This document shows positions 41,651 to 50,821 of a stretch of 54,004 bases of DNA, one piece after another. The position numbers and the translations under genes are program-made. The DNA comes from Fidelibacterota bacterium. GTDB taxonomy: Bacteria > Fidelibacterota > Fidelibacteria > Fidelibacterales > Fidelibacteraceae. The notes beneath the pieces are model-generated. The model saw only the letters and a list, made by a program, of their open reading frames with translations, made no database searches and was not told the origin of the DNA. The stretch lies in NCBI GenBank assembly GCA_028699915.1, contig JAQVTR010000008.1, positions 1 through 54,004 of the forward strand. Reading direction: 5' to 3'. Within the stretch, counting starts at the first letter, position 1; each line of letters begins with the position of its first letter.

Positions 41651-42490
41651 TTATTCTTTGCGCCGGCGGTCGAAGGCGGGTTCGTGCTTTTCCAGAGCTT
41701 CCGCCATGCGCTCGTAAACCTCTGAAGAAAAAGCCCGGCGTTCATTGATATCCTGATCGTCATAATGCGGAATGACCGGCGGCAGAATATGCATTTCCAG
41801 CAGGACGGAGCGTAGCGTAAAAAAATGGAAAAAATGTTTCGGGAATGGTGTATCGTTACCCTGGGGATCCGTCGCCCAGGCAATCTCATAGCGGCGTTCC
41901 GGGGGCAACGGTTTGCCGTTGAGTTTTTTGATCACAAAAACAGCCGGCAGCAGCGGACATTTCAGGCGGTTGGCCACTACGAATAGCGCTGAAGAGAAAG
42001 GCCGCAGCCAGGTACCGTCGCTGGTGGTTTTTTCCGGAGCAAACCAGAAATTAATGCGGTTTTTCATGGCTTCACTGATCTCGTGAATATAGACCTCCGA
42101 AAGACCGCCGGTCGTACGATCGACAAAAACCGTCCCTACCGCTTTGATAACCGCTCCGATCAGAGGCCATGAAAGTATTTCATCTTTGGCCACAAAGGCC
42201 ATGGGACGAATTTTGAACAGCGAGAATAATTCCACATAGCCGATATGATTGGTGGCCATTAAAAAAGCCTGCTTTCGGGGTATATGTTCTTTTCCGTAGA
42301 TCTTCAGGCGGATCCCCATCAAATGATAGAGGGGAAAAGCCATAAGCGGAGTCAGGTTATGGATAAGGCGGATCGAGAATTTGTTTCCAAAAAGGCGGGT
42401 AATATTATAGAGGAGAAAAAGAGATATGACCAAAACGATAGCATAGATCAGAAAAAAGAAAAGCCGGATTGCCGCCATCAGATATTTCAT
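41651..42490 (-). CDS. plsC: 1-acylglycerol-3-phosphate acyltransferase-like (PlsC family)
   Basis: Acylates lysophosphatidate in membrane lipid synthesis. Start at ATG 42490, which overlaps the serpin stop by four bases (ATGA); the longer frame reads from serpin codons. The protein has 279 residues with an N-terminal membrane helix at about 8-27. The catalytic motif is NHIGYVE (H82 to E87; the usual form is H-x4-D), and the second motif reads FAPEKTTSDG at 150-159, where most members have PEGT. Both changes are conservative, but they make it a divergent member and another acceptor is possible. Confidence 0.82.
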   Translation of the reverse strand: MKYLMAAIRLFFFLIYAIVLVISLFLLYNITRLFGNKFSIRLIHNLTPLMAFPLYHLMGIRLKIYGKEHIPRKQAFLMATNHIGYVELFSLFKIRPMAFVAKDEILSWPLIGAVIKAVGTVFVDRTTGGLSEVYIHEISEAMKNRINFWFAPEKTTSDGTWLRPFSSALFVVANRLKCPLLPAVFVIKKLNGKPLPPERRYEIAWATDPQGNDTPFPKHFFHFFTLRSVLLEMHILPPVIPHYDDQDINERRAFSSEVYERMAEALEKHEPAFDRRRKE

Positions 42491-43728
42491 TCGGGCTCCG
42501 GTGCGCCCAGGCAACCCATAAACAGAATGGCAGCGGTGTGTTTTTCCCGTATCAGGAATAGAAAGGGATGGTCTGCCCGGAAGGTGATCGGCGCACGGGG
42601 AACGGGTGGCATTGCAGTCAATCTCATAACAACACCCGTTGCGGCGGCAGCCTCGGTCTTTTTTTCATCGATTTCAATAAAGGCCTTATGGATGACCTCG
42701 GAGATCATCAGATCTTTTTTACCGGAAATCCCGCTGAAATTCGCCTGCCCGGAAAAAGCTTCTGCCATTCCCATTTCCTGTAAAATGGAACTCATTTCAT
42801 AGCGTGTTTCCAGACGGAATTTCGGAAGATACAAGATCACGTCCTCCGTTTTTTTCAGACTGTCATAATCCGCAAGCATTTCCCGGTCCAGATGGGGCAG
42901 CAATTCGGTCATTTTACCTTTTTCCCTTGGCAGAACAAGCATCATCGCATAGCGCTTACCCTTGTAGTCGATCTCCAGAATTTGGAAATCTTTTGTTTCG
43001 TAATAAGGGTAATGCTGGCGCTTGTACATCATGTCAACTTGATATGCATCCCCTGTTTCCGGATAAAAGAACGCCTTTTTCGTCATGTCCTCATTGAAAT
43101 GCTCATCCCACTCCGCATTGAAATAAACCGCATTCGTCAGGATCAGCCGGGTTAAAGCATCCACACTGCCCGAAGGAAGCAGATCTTTGATTCTGTCATT
43201 GGTCTGTTCGCTTACCCATTGATTGATCAAGAGACGAGAGGCTTCCGGGGCGCCGATAAAATCCATTTCTTTTGCTTCGCTTTTATAGTAATCCCTGATG
43301 AGCTGCTGGTAAGGTTTTAATAGTTTATATTGATCTTCCACCCAGATCGCATTGGCGATACTGACCTTGAGATCTTCGTCTCCGCTGTATTGCAGCGCAG
43401 CGCTTAATGTCCCGAAACACTGATGAAAAGACGAATTCGGCTGTCCGAAATACAATACCTTACGCATTTCATCCGCAGTATTTCCTGCTGCTCCGGCATA
43501 AGCCATGGCAAGTGCAGATGAAATGCTGAAAGGGGAAAAGAAAAGATTCTGAATATCATCTTCCGGGAGCAGGTGCAATACATTAAAGCCAAATTGATTG
43601 ATCCCGGAAATAATCTCGGCTTCGTTCAGCGTTTCCGTATTTTTATCATCGATAGCAGCAAGTTCTTTTTTTGAACAGGAAATACAAAATATCAGCACTG
43701 CAAATAGAATTACGGGCAGTTTTTTCAT
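42487..43728 (-). CDS. Serpin-family protease inhibitor lipoprotein
   Basis: A bacterial serpin of 413 residues. The start ATG 43728 follows AAAGGAG and begins a lipoprotein signal with Cys18 as the probable lipid site (LIFCISC). Serpin marks are NLFFSPFSISSALAMAYAGA near the N-terminus, the strand regions ILTNAVYFNAEW and LPKFRLETRYEM, and the hinge KKTEAAAATGVV with small residues at P12-P9. This supports an inhibitory, loop-inserting serpin. By alignment the scissile bond lies near LTAMPP, perhaps Thr-Ala, which would target elastase-like proteases. It is 10 bases after nadB. Confidence 0.93.
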   Translation of the reverse strand: MKKLPVILFAVLIFCISCSKKELAAIDDKNTETLNEAEIISGINQFGFNVLHLLPEDDIQNLFFSPFSISSALAMAYAGAAGNTADEMRKVLYFGQPNSSFHQCFGTLSAALQYSGDEDLKVSIANAIWVEDQYKLLKPYQQLIRDYYKSEAKEMDFIGAPEASRLLINQWVSEQTNDRIKDLLPSGSVDALTRLILTNAVYFNAEWDEHFNEDMTKKAFFYPETGDAYQVDMMYKRQHYPYYETKDFQILEIDYKGKRYAMMLVLPREKGKMTELLPHLDREMLADYDSLKKTEDVILYLPKFRLETRYEMSSILQEMGMAEAFSGQANFSGISGKKDLMISEVIHKAFIEIDEKKTEAAAATGVVMRLTAMPPVPRAPITFRADHPFLFLIREKHTAAILFMGCLGAPEPE

Positions 43729-43738
43729 GTGATCTCCT

Positions 43739-45328
43739 TTAAATGATGGTGTCTTTAAGGAATTTATCATCTTTTTCGGGGTAATCGGACATATTATGCA
43801 GTCCCCGGCTTTCGCTGCGGCGCAGCGCGGAACGTACGATCAGATAAGCTACTGCGCTGAGATTGCGCAGTTCCAGCAAATCCTTATTGACGCGGGTCCG
43901 TTTATAGTAATCTTCGATTTCATCATAAAGAGTGGCCATGCGCCGCAGGGCGCGGTTCAAATGGACGCCTGAGCGCACAATCCCGACATAATCCCACATA
44001 ATGGTCTGCAGTTCGCTGCGGTTGTTCCGAATCAGGCGCCATTCCTGCTGGTTGGTCACATCGGTGTCATCCCAGTCGGGGATGGCGACATTCGTGTAGA
44101 TATTGCGTTTTTTTTCGATCGCGCGCCGTGCGGCCCGGTGTGCAAAAACCAGGGCTTCGAGCAGACTGTTACTGGCAAGCCGATTGGCGCCGTGTACACC
44201 CGTATGTGCGGTTTCACCCGCAGCAAACAGGTTGTGCATGGAGGTCTGCCCGTTGAGATTGGTCATAATGCCGCCGCAGATATAATGCGCCGCGGGGACG
44301 ACCGGAATTTGTTCGGATGTGATATCAATCCGCAACTGATCACGGCACTGCGTGGCGATGTTCGGAAAATGGGAAAGAACGTCTTGCGGAGGCAGATGCG
44401 TCATATCCAGGTAGGCACAGGCCTCACCCCGGCTTTTGCATTCGGCATCGATCGCACGGGCAACGATATCGCGGGGCGCCAGTTCCAGCCGCTTGTCGTA
44501 TTTTTCCATAAAACGTTCCCCGCTGCCGTTACGCAAATAGGCGCCAAAACCCCGGCAGGCTTCCGAAATCAGGAAAGGTTCCTGCCCCGGATTGTAGAGC
44601 GCCGTCGGGTGAAACTGTACAAATTCCATATTTGCAATGCGTACGCCGGCCCGGTATGCCATGGCGATCCCGTCGCCGGTGGCAACATCGGGATTGGTAG
44701 TATGCAGGTAAACGCGGGAGGCTCCGCCGCAGGCCAGCAAGGTGTAGTCGGCGCTGAAGATCCGGACCTGCGCCTTTATTTCATCCAGCACATAAGCGCC
44801 GAAACAAATATTGAAAGCCGACTGCAGATTATTGAGCACGTGGTGATCGCTAATAAGCTCCACAGCCATATGGTCTTCGTAAATGCAAATGTTGGGATGT
44901 TCGCGGACCTTCTTTATGAGGACTTCCTGAATACTGCGCCCGGTTTCATCGGCAACATGGAGAATGCGGAAACGGCTATGCCCGCCTTCGCGCGCAAGAT
45001 CAAAATCTCCGTTTCGGGTCACATCGAAGGGCACCCCGTAATCCAGAAGTTCCCGAATACGCGATGAAGCATCGCTGACCATGACGTTAACCGCATCTTC
45101 ATGACAGAGTCCGGCACCGGCAACATGCGTATCGCGGACATGGGATTCAATATCGTCCTCCGCGGAGATCACCGCCGCCACCCCACCCTGAGCCAGGGCC
45201 GTATTGGTGTCATCGAGGTGTGATTTGGTAATGATATTCACCGTTCCGAATTCCGCAACCTTCAGTGCAAAGCTCAGTCCGGCAATTCCGCTGCCAATCA
45301 CCAGATAATCCGATTTGATCCTGTTCAT
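43739..45328 (-). CDS. nadB: L-aspartate oxidase
   Basis: Flavoprotein that oxidises L-aspartate to iminoaspartate, the first step of de novo NAD synthesis. The 529 residues are normal. The FAD-binding loop is IGSGIAGLSFAL at residues 11-22; NTALAQGGVAAV and HEDAVNVMVSD follow, and the active-site region includes THLPPQDVLSHFP. In anaerobes fumarate can replace oxygen as electron acceptor. nadA and nadC are not in the window. The ATG is preceded by ATGGGA. It heads a unit with the serpin and plsC. Confidence 0.95.
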   Translation of the reverse strand: MNRIKSDYLVIGSGIAGLSFALKVAEFGTVNIITKSHLDDTNTALAQGGVAAVISAEDDIESHVRDTHVAGAGLCHEDAVNVMVSDASSRIRELLDYGVPFDVTRNGDFDLAREGGHSRFRILHVADETGRSIQEVLIKKVREHPNICIYEDHMAVELISDHHVLNNLQSAFNICFGAYVLDEIKAQVRIFSADYTLLACGGASRVYLHTTNPDVATGDGIAMAYRAGVRIANMEFVQFHPTALYNPGQEPFLISEACRGFGAYLRNGSGERFMEKYDKRLELAPRDIVARAIDAECKSRGEACAYLDMTHLPPQDVLSHFPNIATQCRDQLRIDITSEQIPVVPAAHYICGGIMTNLNGQTSMHNLFAAGETAHTGVHGANRLASNSLLEALVFAHRAARRAIEKKRNIYTNVAIPDWDDTDVTNQQEWRLIRNNRSELQTIMWDYVGIVRSGVHLNRALRRMATLYDEIEDYYKRTRVNKDLLELRNLSAVAYLIVRSALRRSESRGLHNMSDYPEKDDKFLKDTII

Positions 45329-45412
45329 AGCATCCCATATATTTTCAAACGGAAATGTAAGGATAATTTATCTTGAAGCAAAGATTTGTATTGAAAGACA
45401 GATAAACGACGC

Positions 45413-48100
45413 TTAATGTGCGTCATACCAGGTATTCCCCTCTCCCATATCCACTTTCAGGGGGACCTGCAGATCCGTAGCATGTTCCATCGCGTTTTTG
45501 ACAATTTTGCGAAGATCCGCTGCTTCTCCCGGTGCCAATTCAAAAACCAGTTCATCGTGGACCTGAAGGATCATCATGGATCGCATTTTTTTCTTCTTCA
45601 TTTCCCTGTGGATACGGATCATCGCGATCTTGATGATATCCGCGGCGCTGCCCTGTACCGGCATATTGATCGCAGCCCGTTTTGCCGCTTCCTGCAAATT
45701 GCGGTTTTCGCTGTTGATATCTGGAATGGGACGGATCCTTCCGTACATCGTGCTGGCATAGCCCTTTTCACGGCATTCCAGTATAACACGCTCAATATAC
45801 TCTCCGACACCCGTATAGCGCTCAAAATAGGCCTTGATGATGGCTCCCGCTTCGCCGTAGCCGATATTCAGTTCCTGGGCAATGCGATGCGCTCCCGCAC
45901 CGTACATAATACCGAAATTGATGACCTTTGCCGTCCGCCGCATAGCGGGTGTTACCTCTTTCTCTGCAACGTTAAAAATGCGTGAAGCGGTATGGGCGTG
46001 GATGTCCGCATCGCGACGGAAAGCCTCGATCAGGTTCTTATCTCCGGAAAGATGCGCCATAATGCGAAGTTCCACCTGGCTGTAATCTGCAGAAAGGATC
46101 TTCCAGCCTTTTTTTTGCGCACAAAAAGCCCGGCGGATCTCCCTGCCTTCATCCGTGCGGATGGGAATATTCTGAAAATTCGGATTTGAAGAGGACAAAC
46201 GTCCGGTCGCGGCAACGGTCTGGTTAAAAGACCCGTGAATACGCTTCGTTTCCGGGTTCACAAGTCCGGGCAGGGCGTCCACATAGGTGGAGCGCAGCTT
46301 GCTGAGCATACGAAAATCCAGAATCCGCTGCGGCAAGGGATGTTCATTTTTGAGTTTTTCAAGTACGTTCACGTCGGTAGAATAGCCGGTTTTGGTCTTT
46401 TTTTCCGCCTTTAGTCCCAGTTTTTCAAAAAGGATCTGTCCAAGCTGCTTCGGGCTGTTAATGTTGAATTTGCCGCCGGCAAGATCGTAAATTTCCTCCA
46501 TAAGCCGGGTCATGGATTTTCCCAGTCCGGCACTCATCTTACGCAAAAAGGCGGTATCCACGTAAATCCCTTGGTATTCCATATCCGTCAATACGGGGAT
46601 CAGGGGTGTTTCAATGTCGTGGAAAACCTTTTCCAGTGCAGCTTCTCTGAGTTTTTCCTCGAAAACCCTTTGAAGCTGCAAGGCAATATCGGCATCTTCC
46701 GAGGCATAAAAAGCAACTTTTTCATTGGGGACTTCCGACATAGGTATCTGTTTGCTTTTTTTTTCTCCGATCAGTTCCGTGATGGGCATCATGCGGTAGT
46801 GCAGGTAGCGTTCCGCCAGAAGATCCAGCTTATAGGAATTCATGTCCGGGCTTAGCAGATAAGCCGCCAGCATGGTATCGAACAAAGCTCCCTGCAGTTC
46901 GACGCCGTGACGACGAAGAACAAGGATATCGAACTTGATATGCTGTCCGGTCTTTTGGATAGCGGGATCCGTGAGCAGTTCGGCAAGGATCTGCAGTCGT
47001 GCCGGCGTATAAGGAATGTATGCCGCTTTCCAGGGGTGCGCCGCCAGGGAAATTCCGACCAGTTTGGCCCGCATGGGATCGATTCCGTCCGTTTCGGTGT
47101 CGACAGAAATCGCTTTTACTTTTTGGAGTTCATCACAAAGTTCCCGGACCTTTTGATCTTCATCACAAAGGATATATTGTGGTTCTCCCGATTTATTTTC
47201 CTTCTTAGCCCCTTCTTCCTCAAGTCCGAGATCGCGAATGAATTTGTAAAGCTCCAGTCGTCGAAGTTCTTCACGCAGAGGTTCCCGACGGTAATCCCCC
47301 CGGACACGCATATCTTCCCAGGAAACCTTCAGGGGCACTTCCGTATCGATGGTCACCAGTTCCCGGCTCAGGCGAGCCGCATCCGCATCCTGCAAAATTT
47401 TTTCCCGAATGCGGGCATTAGCGATCGATCCCGCGGCGTTCAGCAGATTTTCCATTGTCCCGTATTCACTCAGGAATTTAACGGCAGTTTTTTCCCCTAT
47501 ACCTTTCACTCCGGGGACATTGTCCGAACTGTCGCCCATAAGCCCTAATAAATCAATTATTTGTGCCGGTTCAACACCCCATTTTTCCTTGACTTCCGCT
47601 ACGCCGTAAACCGTTAAGGGGCGGTTTCCGGTAGCCGGGGCATAGAGAAAGATTCGATCGCTAACCAGTTGCATAAAATCCTTGTCGCCGGAGACCATAT
47701 AGCTCAGCATATCTTCACCGGCAGCGCGCTGAACCAGGGTTCCGATCACATCATCGGCTTCGTAGCCGGGAATCTCGAGAATGGGAACGTTCATTGCCTG
47801 CAAAATATTTTTGATCCACTGGATCTGGGGACGCATCTCAAGGGGCATTTTTTCGCGGGTGGCTTTATAAGCGGGATATCGGGTGTGCCGGAAGGTCTTT
47901 TCCCGGGAATCGAAGGCCACAGCGAGATAATCCGGGGATTCATCGCGCAAAATTTTAAAAAGGGCGTTCAGGAACCCGTAGGTTGCGCTGACATGCTTTC
48001 CGTCGCTGGTCACCAGCGGCTCGCGGATCAGGGCAAAATGCGCACGGTAAGCAATTGCCATGCCGTCAATGATAAATAGTTTCTTTGGATTTTTTGTCAT
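45413..48100 (-). CDS. polA: DNA polymerase I
   Basis: A family A polymerase of 895 residues with three domains: N-terminal 5' nuclease (KLFIIDGMAIAYRAHFAL, VSGDKDFMQLV, GLMGDSSDNVPGV), a 3'-5' exonuclease whose acidic residues look intact (SVDTETDG and YASEDADI), and the polymerase with motif A DYSQVELRIMAHLSGD, motif B RRTAKVINFGIMYG and motif C LQVHDELVFE. It therefore appears to have proofreading, unlike Taq polymerase. It needs no helper gene and stands alone, separated from nadB by an 84-base AT-rich gap. Confidence 0.97.
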   Translation of the reverse strand: MTKNPKKLFIIDGMAIAYRAHFALIREPLVTSDGKHVSATYGFLNALFKILRDESPDYLAVAFDSREKTFRHTRYPAYKATREKMPLEMRPQIQWIKNILQAMNVPILEIPGYEADDVIGTLVQRAAGEDMLSYMVSGDKDFMQLVSDRIFLYAPATGNRPLTVYGVAEVKEKWGVEPAQIIDLLGLMGDSSDNVPGVKGIGEKTAVKFLSEYGTMENLLNAAGSIANARIREKILQDADAARLSRELVTIDTEVPLKVSWEDMRVRGDYRREPLREELRRLELYKFIRDLGLEEEGAKKENKSGEPQYILCDEDQKVRELCDELQKVKAISVDTETDGIDPMRAKLVGISLAAHPWKAAYIPYTPARLQILAELLTDPAIQKTGQHIKFDILVLRRHGVELQGALFDTMLAAYLLSPDMNSYKLDLLAERYLHYRMMPITELIGEKKSKQIPMSEVPNEKVAFYASEDADIALQLQRVFEEKLREAALEKVFHDIETPLIPVLTDMEYQGIYVDTAFLRKMSAGLGKSMTRLMEEIYDLAGGKFNINSPKQLGQILFEKLGLKAEKKTKTGYSTDVNVLEKLKNEHPLPQRILDFRMLSKLRSTYVDALPGLVNPETKRIHGSFNQTVAATGRLSSSNPNFQNIPIRTDEGREIRRAFCAQKKGWKILSADYSQVELRIMAHLSGDKNLIEAFRRDADIHAHTASRIFNVAEKEVTPAMRRTAKVINFGIMYGAGAHRIAQELNIGYGEAGAIIKAYFERYTGVGEYIERVILECREKGYASTMYGRIRPIPDINSENRNLQEAAKRAAINMPVQGSAADIIKIAMIRIHREMKKKKMRSMMILQVHDELVFELAPGEAADLRKIVKNAMEHATDLQVPLKVDMGEGNTWYDAH

Positions 48101-48185
48101 AATTGCATCATTACCTTTTTGAATTTCGTAATTTTTTCCTATTATTTCAAGAAATGAATTTTATTTATAACCGCTTTGAGGTTTT

Positions 48186-49934
48186 ATGAAAATTATGCGA
48201 AAACAGCGCTCCCTGAACTTTATTCTTTTTCCGCTTTTGCTCACGATCCTTTTTTCTTGTTCCGAAAGGGGTATTCCGGATCCGCCGGTACTGAGCGATA
48301 AATGGGTGACGGTTTATGACGACAAGGCGGAAGGCATTTCCCGGGAATGGTACCGGAATTTTCCCGGCGGGAATTTTTCCGGAAGTACCTGGGATGACTG
48401 GCAGATCAAAAATGCGCGATACCGCTGGCACCGGCAGAGCTTTATGATGGGAAAAGCCGACTCGCTGTCCCTGTATCTGCTAAAATGCAGTACGGTCGCA
48501 GGAAAAAATCTGATCTGGCTGAACGGGACACTTCTGGCGCAACTGAACATCACCCCGCTGGCGGTCCTGGACATTAGTCCCCATTTGAAAAGCAACAGCT
48601 ACAATGATCTGGTCGTGCGAAGCGAATACCAGACCGATGCCTTCGGCATACATCAGATGGCGATCATCAAGGGCACAGCAGACAGCCTGAGGATGGAAAC
48701 AAGCACCGATTACATCTCTATGCCCCTTTATCACAAAGCTCCCTCCTACCTCCCAGATTTGATAATCTATCAAGCCGACATCCGGAATATGTCCGCGGCA
48801 GGCAACTTTGTCGGATTCCAAAACACCATTTCCCGCCTGGATCAGTTGGGCGTGAACATGGTCTGGCTGATGCCGCTGCATCCTATCGGTGTCCGCGGCC
48901 GCATCGGGAAGCTGGGTTCACCTTATGCAGTTAAGGACCATTTTGCCTGCAACCCGGATTATGGCGAACAGAGCGATTTTAACAGTTTGGCGGCCATGCT
49001 GAAGCGGTACAAGATACGTATCATGCTGGAAATGGTCCCTTCGCAAAGTGCCGTTGATCATGCCTGGGTTACAGATTACCCCGATCATTATTTGCCCCCG
49101 GCCGCCGCTATAAGCAGGGATATCAGAAAGTTCAATTATGACAATAATCGTATCCGCACGCGAATGATGTCCTATTTTGATTACTGGCTGGAACGCGGTG
49201 CGGATGCTTTTCACTGCTATGACAGCCGTTTTATTCCCGGCCAATTCTGGGAAGATCTGCGGGACCATTTTGCGGAAAGCGGCAAAGAACCGCTGCTGAT
49301 GGCCGACTGCGACGATGCGAAACTGATGCTGAACGGTTTTAATGTCCTGCAGGGAGGCGCTCTTTACGAGGCCTTTTTACGTATTTCAAAAAACGAATCG
49401 GATGCCGGAGAGATTGGAAAAGTCCTTTCCCGTGAAACGCAGATCTACCCCGAAGGAACGCGAATTTTGCATTATGCCGAATATCATGGCAGCGAACGTG
49501 CCGCCGCTTTGCTGGGGCATGAAGATCATCATCTTGCATTATTTACGATCTTCACCGCTCCGGGAATCCCTATGCTTTATTCGGGGGAAGAACTGATCAA
49601 TCCGCCCCGAAGCAACCTTTACGATAAGCATGAAATGAACTGGTTCAACATTCACTGGCCGACCTACAACCTGATCTCACGCCTGACAAAACTGCGTAAG
49701 AGCTCCCCGGTATTAACACGCGGAGATTTCAGTCAGATCGCCGATACCAAAGCGGTCGGCGGATTTACACGCCGTTACCGGAACGAAACCTGGTTCGTAC
49801 TGATGAATTACAGCAATACGGAGCAGATTTACCAATGCGACGCTAAAAGCACGGTATTCTCGGATGGTGTTTCGGGCGTTACCCGGAATGGACGCGTACT
49901 TTTACAAGCTAAAGGATATTGCATCGTCAAGTGA
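48186..49934 (+). CDS. GH13-like (alpha-amylase superfamily) lipoprotein with altered active site
   Basis: 582 residues. The start ATG follows GAGG by five bases and begins a lipoprotein signal with lipobox ILFSC (Cys25). Residues about 35-175 form a beta-rich N-terminal domain, and residues 190-500 look like a GH13 barrel (LDQLGVNMVWLMPLHPI, PGIPMLYSGEEL). The four conserved GH13 regions are changed. Region I reads LEMVPSQS instead of D-x-V-x-N-H. Region II reads ADAFHCYD, with Tyr at the nucleophile Asp position. Region III reads LLMADCDD, without the acid Glu. Region IV reads EYHGSER instead of N-H-D. I infer loss of hydrolase activity and perhaps a binding role. It lies between polA (divergent) and rpsT. 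Confidence 0.82.
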   Translation: MKIMRKQRSLNFILFPLLLTILFSCSERGIPDPPVLSDKWVTVYDDKAEGISREWYRNFPGGNFSGSTWDDWQIKNARYRWHRQSFMMGKADSLSLYLLKCSTVAGKNLIWLNGTLLAQLNITPLAVLDISPHLKSNSYNDLVVRSEYQTDAFGIHQMAIIKGTADSLRMETSTDYISMPLYHKAPSYLPDLIIYQADIRNMSAAGNFVGFQNTISRLDQLGVNMVWLMPLHPIGVRGRIGKLGSPYAVKDHFACNPDYGEQSDFNSLAAMLKRYKIRIMLEMVPSQSAVDHAWVTDYPDHYLPPAAAISRDIRKFNYDNNRIRTRMMSYFDYWLERGADAFHCYDSRFIPGQFWEDLRDHFAESGKEPLLMADCDDAKLMLNGFNVLQGGALYEAFLRISKNESDAGEIGKVLSRETQIYPEGTRILHYAEYHGSERAAALLGHEDHHLALFTIFTAPGIPMLYSGEELINPPRSNLYDKHEMNWFNIHWPTYNLISRLTKLRKSSPVLTRGDFSQIADTKAVGGFTRRYRNETWFVLMNYSNTEQIYQCDAKSTVFSDGVSGVTRNGRVLLQAKGYCIVK

Positions 49935-49998
49935 ACCCGCTGCTGAAAGCGGCCTCTGCGGCGGAGCGCGATTTTTTCGCTTTAAAATAAATAATATA

Positions 49999-50027
49999 TT
50001 GACTTTACTTTTTGGAAAATGTATCTT
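49999..50027 (+). promoter_or_regulatory. Promoter of rpsT
   Basis: TTGACT at 49999-50004 and TATCTT at 50022-50027 have the optimal 17-base spacing. The site lies 35 bases before the rpsT start. Confidence 0.6.
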
Positions 50028-50062
50028 TGTCAGCTTTTTAACAAAAGAACGAAGAGGAATAC

Positions 50063-50314
50063 ATGGCATACCCATTATCGACAAAGAAACGTATTCGCCA
50101 GACCAAAAAAAGAAATTTGCGGAACCGTCATTATAAATCCATGATGAAGACATGGATTCGCCGGGTTGAAGAAGCGCCCGACAAGGAAACCGCATTGAAA
50201 TTATTTTCTCAGGCTGTTTCCGTGATAGACAAGGTCTCTCAGAAAGGAATCATTCATAAGAACACGGCCGCCAACAAAAAATCCAGCCTGGCAAATCACG
50301 TCAATGCTTTATAA
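50063..50314 (+). CDS. rpsT: 30S ribosomal protein S20
   Basis: An 83-residue, strongly basic helical protein of the small subunit that binds 16S rRNA near helices 9 and 44. The N-terminal pattern PLSTKKRIRQTKKRNLRNRH and the C-terminal KGIIHKNTAANKKSSLANHV are typical of S20. AGAGGA lies before the ATG. It is monocistronic, with its own promoter and terminator. Confidence 0.96.
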   Translation: MAYPLSTKKRIRQTKKRNLRNRHYKSMMKTWIRRVEEAPDKETALKLFSQAVSVIDKVSQKGIIHKNTAANKKSSLANHVNAL

Positions 50315-50334
50315 CTGATAAGGCAAAAAAGCAT

Positions 50335-50361
50335 ATCCGGCCCCCGCGCCGGATTTTTTTA
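50335..50361 (+). terminator. Terminator of rpsT
   Basis: Stem ATCCGG/CCGGAT with an eight-base loop, followed by TTTTTT. Confidence 0.85.
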
Positions 50362-50425
50362 TTCGGCAAATAAATTTGGATCTTCAAGGTGGATGGGCAT
50401 TGCCAATATTGAATGATCTTGCCGC

Positions 50426-50821
50426 CTATTCCAGGAAAGCTTCGCGCATTTTGTCGGGCATGGAAACGGATTTTCCGGATTCATCGACAAAGACCATTAC
50501 GGTTTGCGCTTTAGCGCAGCAACAGCCGTTCGCTTTTTTGATCTCATAATCCAGAGTGATGGAACTCCTGCCCAAGTGATTGACTGTTGCAAGAATTTCC
50601 AGTTCCTCTCCAAAAAAGGCGGGAGCTTCATAGTCGATACAGACTCTGGCAATAACGGGGTATTTTTTCCAGCGGCAAAAATCGTCAAAATGCATACCGG
50701 CCTGCTGCAGGTAATCGCCGCGGGCCTTTTCCAGGTAATTGGCAAAGCTTCCGTTGTTTACGTGCCCGAAAGAATCCAGTTCATAGCTGCGGACTTTCAG
50801 GCTGCTTTTCCAAATTTTCAT
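50426..50821 (-). CDS. Acyl-CoA thioesterase, 4HBT (YbgC) hotdog family
   Basis: A 131-residue single hotdog-fold protein. The catalytic-type motif SYELDSFGHVNNGSFANYLE has Asp16 and His20, as in YbgC/4-hydroxybenzoyl-CoA thioesterase. The natural acyl-CoA or acyl-ACP substrate is unknown. AAGGAC precedes the ATG, which lies within the last 41 bases of the MFS gene in another frame. It is the last gene of the HAD-MFS-thioesterase unit. Confidence 0.88.
   Translation of the reverse strand: MKIWKSSLKVRSYELDSFGHVNNGSFANYLEKARGDYLQQAGMHFDDFCRWKKYPVIARVCIDYEAPAFFGEELEILATVNHLGRSSITLDYEIKKANGCCCAKAQTVMVFVDESGKSVSMPDKMREAFLE

Noticed and set aside
42491-42514. Upstream start for plsC
   Set aside because: The extension consists of codons over the serpin end; the ATG at 42490 overlaps the stop as ATGA and begins with a membrane helix.
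50781-50821. Possible frameshift joining the thioesterase and MFS frames
   Set aside because: Both proteins are complete with normal lengths and sound ends, and the overlap of 41 bases is compatible with two separate genes.
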